DNA of 64,000 nucleotides from Nitratidesulfovibrio sp. (GTDB taxonomy: Bacteria; Desulfobacterota; Desulfovibrionia; Desulfovibrionales; Desulfovibrionaceae). The notes under the pieces are model-generated. The model made no database searches. It had not been told where the DNA came from and saw only the letters and a list, made by a program, of their open reading frames with translations. The number at the start of each line of letters is the position of its first letter. Positions within the stretch are counted from its first letter, which is position 1. Below are positions 62,575 to 64,000 of this stretch, piece by piece. Where the stretch lies: assembly GCF_040373385.1 (NCBI RefSeq), contig NZ_JBDXXH010000002.1:434001-498000 (forward strand), given 5' to 3'. A program made the position numbers and the translations under genes.

Positions 62575-64000
62575 CTATGCCCTGGCCGCGGCCTTGCGCA
62601 CGGCAACGAAGTGTTCCTGCATGGAGATGCCGCCCCCGGCCCGGTCGTAGCGTTCAAGCCCGCCGGGCATCAGTTCCTGGTCGGCCACGCCCTTGCCCCG
62701 CGCCCGCGATTCCACCGGCAGCCGGTGGCCGAAGCCGTGCACCATGAACAGTGCCTCGGGGTGCACGAAGTCGGTGACGAAGGCGCGGATGCGCCCGGCG
62801 GCGGTGCCGTGCGCGTCCAGCACTTCCAGCAGTTCGCCGTCGGCTATGCCCAGTTCGGCGGCCCGTGCGGTGTTGATCCACGCCACGTTGGTGGCCATCT
62901 GCTCGGCCAGCAGCGGGTTGTTCACGGTGTGGCCCTGGGTGTGCAGCGCCGTGCGCCCGAAGGCGATGCGGAACATGCCCTGCGGCGGTGCGGGCGGCGC
63001 GGCGTAGGGGCGCAGGCTGGGTTCGCCGGCCTTGGTCCACTTGGGGCTGATCATTTCCAGCTTGCCCGAGCCGGTGCCAAACTTCAGTTCCGCGTCCTCG
63101 CGGTACTTGGGCGCGTCGCACAGTTCCACGAAGCCCTTGGCGTCGAAGTCCGCCATGGTCACGCCCGTGGGCTGCAACTGGTAGTCCCAGATGTCCTCGA
63201 TGCGTTCGAAGGCCAGCTTGTCCATGCCCAGCCGTTTGGCGAGACCGCACAGGATTTCCCAGTCGGCCCTGGTATCCAGCGTGGGCTGCATGGCCCGCTT
63301 GCGCACGAAGAACTGCGGCTTCAGCCCGCCCTTGGAGGCGATGATGCTCTCGCGCGAAAGGTAGGTGGACAGGGGCAGCACCACGTCGGAATGCCACGCC
63401 GTGTCCGACCACGAGAAGGTCACGCTGACCAGCAGGTCCAGCCCTTCCCACTTGCGCTTCATGGCGTCCGCGTCGGGCATGGCCATCAGCGGGTCGTGCC
63501 GGTAGCAGATGTACGCCTTGACCGGGTACGGGTCGCCGGTGGCGATGGCGTCGTAGGCCAGGTTGATCAGGCCGGGGCCGCCGTCGAACTGGGTGTGCCG
63601 CCAGCCCACGCCGTCGGCGCGCTTCTCTTCGGGGGCGGGGTACAGGTCCACCAGCTTCTTCAGGCCCTTGCGACCCACGTCGCCGGGCTTGTTGGCGATG
63701 GGCAGGCCACCCTTGGCCCCGATGGAGCCGAGCAGGGCGTTGATGATGTACGCGGTGCGACAGACGTGGAACGAATCGTCGTAGCGCGCCACCATCCAGC
63801 CGGGGTGCCAGATGACATTGGGCGCGGCCTCGGCCAACTGGCGGGCCAGCGCGGTGATGGCGGCGGCGGGCACGCCGGTTTCGCCCTCGGCCCACTGCGG
63901 GGTGCAGGTGGCCACATGCTCGGCCAGCGCGTCCAGGTCCTGCACGTGCGCTTCGACGTAGGGCTTGTTGTACAGCCCTTCGTTGAGCAGCACGTGGATG
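62575..64000 (-). CDS. Molybdopterin oxidoreductase, C-terminal part (cut by window edge)
   Basis: About 475 C-terminal residues of a DMSO-reductase-family (bis-MGD) enzyme. Visible: VIWHPGWMVARYDDSF, YIINALLGSIGAKGGLPI, a cofactor-domain region (VTFSWSDTAWHSDVVLPLSTYLSRE) and the C-terminal beta-barrel (NNPLLAEQMATNVAWINTARAAELGIADGELLEV). The sequence resembles thiosulfate/polysulfide reductase catalytic subunits, but the N-terminal Fe-S motif, the metal ligand and any Tat leader are outside the window, so the substrate is not assignable. Followed by its Fe-S subunit; no membrane anchor gene is seen after it. Confidence 0.88.
   Translation of the reverse strand, partial: IHVLLNEGLYNKPYVEAHVQDLDALAEHVATCTPQWAEGETGVPAAAITALARQLAEAAPNVIWHPGWMVARYDDSFHVCRTAYIINALLGSIGAKGGLPIANKPGDVGRKGLKKLVDLYPAPEEKRADGVGWRHTQFDGGPGLINLAYDAIATGDPYPVKAYICYRHDPLMAMPDADAMKRKWEGLDLLVSVTFSWSDTAWHSDVVLPLSTYLSRESIIASKGGLKPQFFVRKRAMQPTLDTRADWEILCGLAKRLGMDKLAFERIEDIWDYQLQPTGVTMADFDAKGFVELCDAPKYREDAELKFGTGSGKLEMISPKWTKAGEPSLRPYAAPPAPPQGMFRIAFGRTALHTQGHTVNNPLLAEQMATNVAWINTARAAELGIADGELLEVLDAHGTAAGRIRAFVTDFVHPEALFMVHGFGHRLPVESRARGKGVADQELMPGGLERYDRAGGGISMQEHFVAVRKAAARA

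Noticed and set aside
1..64000. tRNA, rRNA, riboswitch, insertion sequence or prophage
   Set aside because: I looked for T-loop-like sequences, transposase or integrase motifs and known riboswitch cores and found none; a dedicated covariance-model scan could still reveal a small RNA.

Overview
The window looks like chromosomal DNA from a high-GC sulfate-reducing deltaproteobacterium of the Desulfovibrio / Nitratidesulfovibrio group. Evidence: a split-Soret cytochrome c (34272-35159), a hemA-ccsA-sirC cluster, separate glyQ and glyS, a pdxJ-acpS-nnrD-CBS-tsaE-lysC operon, a molybdopterin oxidoreductase with a four-cluster Fe-S partner, and strong third-position GC bias. This placement is an inference from gene content and recalled protein families; no search was run. 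I see no rRNA, tRNA, CRISPR, prophage or insertion sequence. The window is mostly core genome.

Layout. 1-4976 (minus): a housekeeping operon from pdxJ through acpS, nnrD, a CBS protein and tsaE to lysC, which is cut by the window edge; its promoter carries a palindrome between -35 and -10. 5044-7988: ugd, a small acidic protein and cheW. 8365-20509 (plus): mfd, two periplasmic SurA-like chaperones, a RodZ-like protein, recO, glyQ and glyS. 20624-27285: rpsT (UUG start), then minus-strand adk, tilS, a small conserved-looking ORF, hemA, ccsA and sirC. 27360-33943: two glycosyltransferases, a periplasmic binding protein, a DUF1737 protein, and a chemoreceptor paired with a periplasmic Cache protein. 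34183-41836 (minus): split-Soret cytochrome, argB, hslU, a DegQ-type protease and an S1 protein, with good promoters and terminators. 41927-46481: parvulin, Hsp20, a LonB-like protease and a 79-residue hypothetical. 46719-53796: an acetate-permease operon (DUF485, actP, two CBS/DUF294 proteins, a DnaQ-like exonuclease). 53853-61933 (minus): a catabolic cluster with its own sigma-54 activator. 61967-64000 (minus): Fe-S protein and molybdopterin oxidoreductase, cut by the edge.

The most interesting system is at 53853-61933. Diaminopropionate ammonia-lyase (dpaL), an M20 peptidase, a sodium:solute symporter, an N-acyl-D-amino-acid deacylase-like amidohydrolase and RidA form one tight operon. It is headed by an excellent sigma-54 promoter (59802-59818) and two tandem copies of a TTCTCAT/ATGAGAA palindrome. 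A perfect copy of that palindrome sits just upstream of the adjacent PAS/AAA+/Fis activator gene. The logic is coherent: import and deacylation, beta-elimination of the released amino acid to aminoacrylate, RidA scavenging of that enamine, and activator-controlled expression.

A second theme is short tandem repeats (9, 12, 14, 15, 18 and 20 bp) at more than a dozen places. Inside genes the period is always a multiple of three, and the repeats expand loops of conserved enzymes (nnrD, recO, tilS, a GT9 transferase, hslU, both CBS/DUF294 proteins). RecO is roughly twice its usual length because of one such disordered insert, and NnrD carries six Ser-Gly-Ser-Cys repeats.
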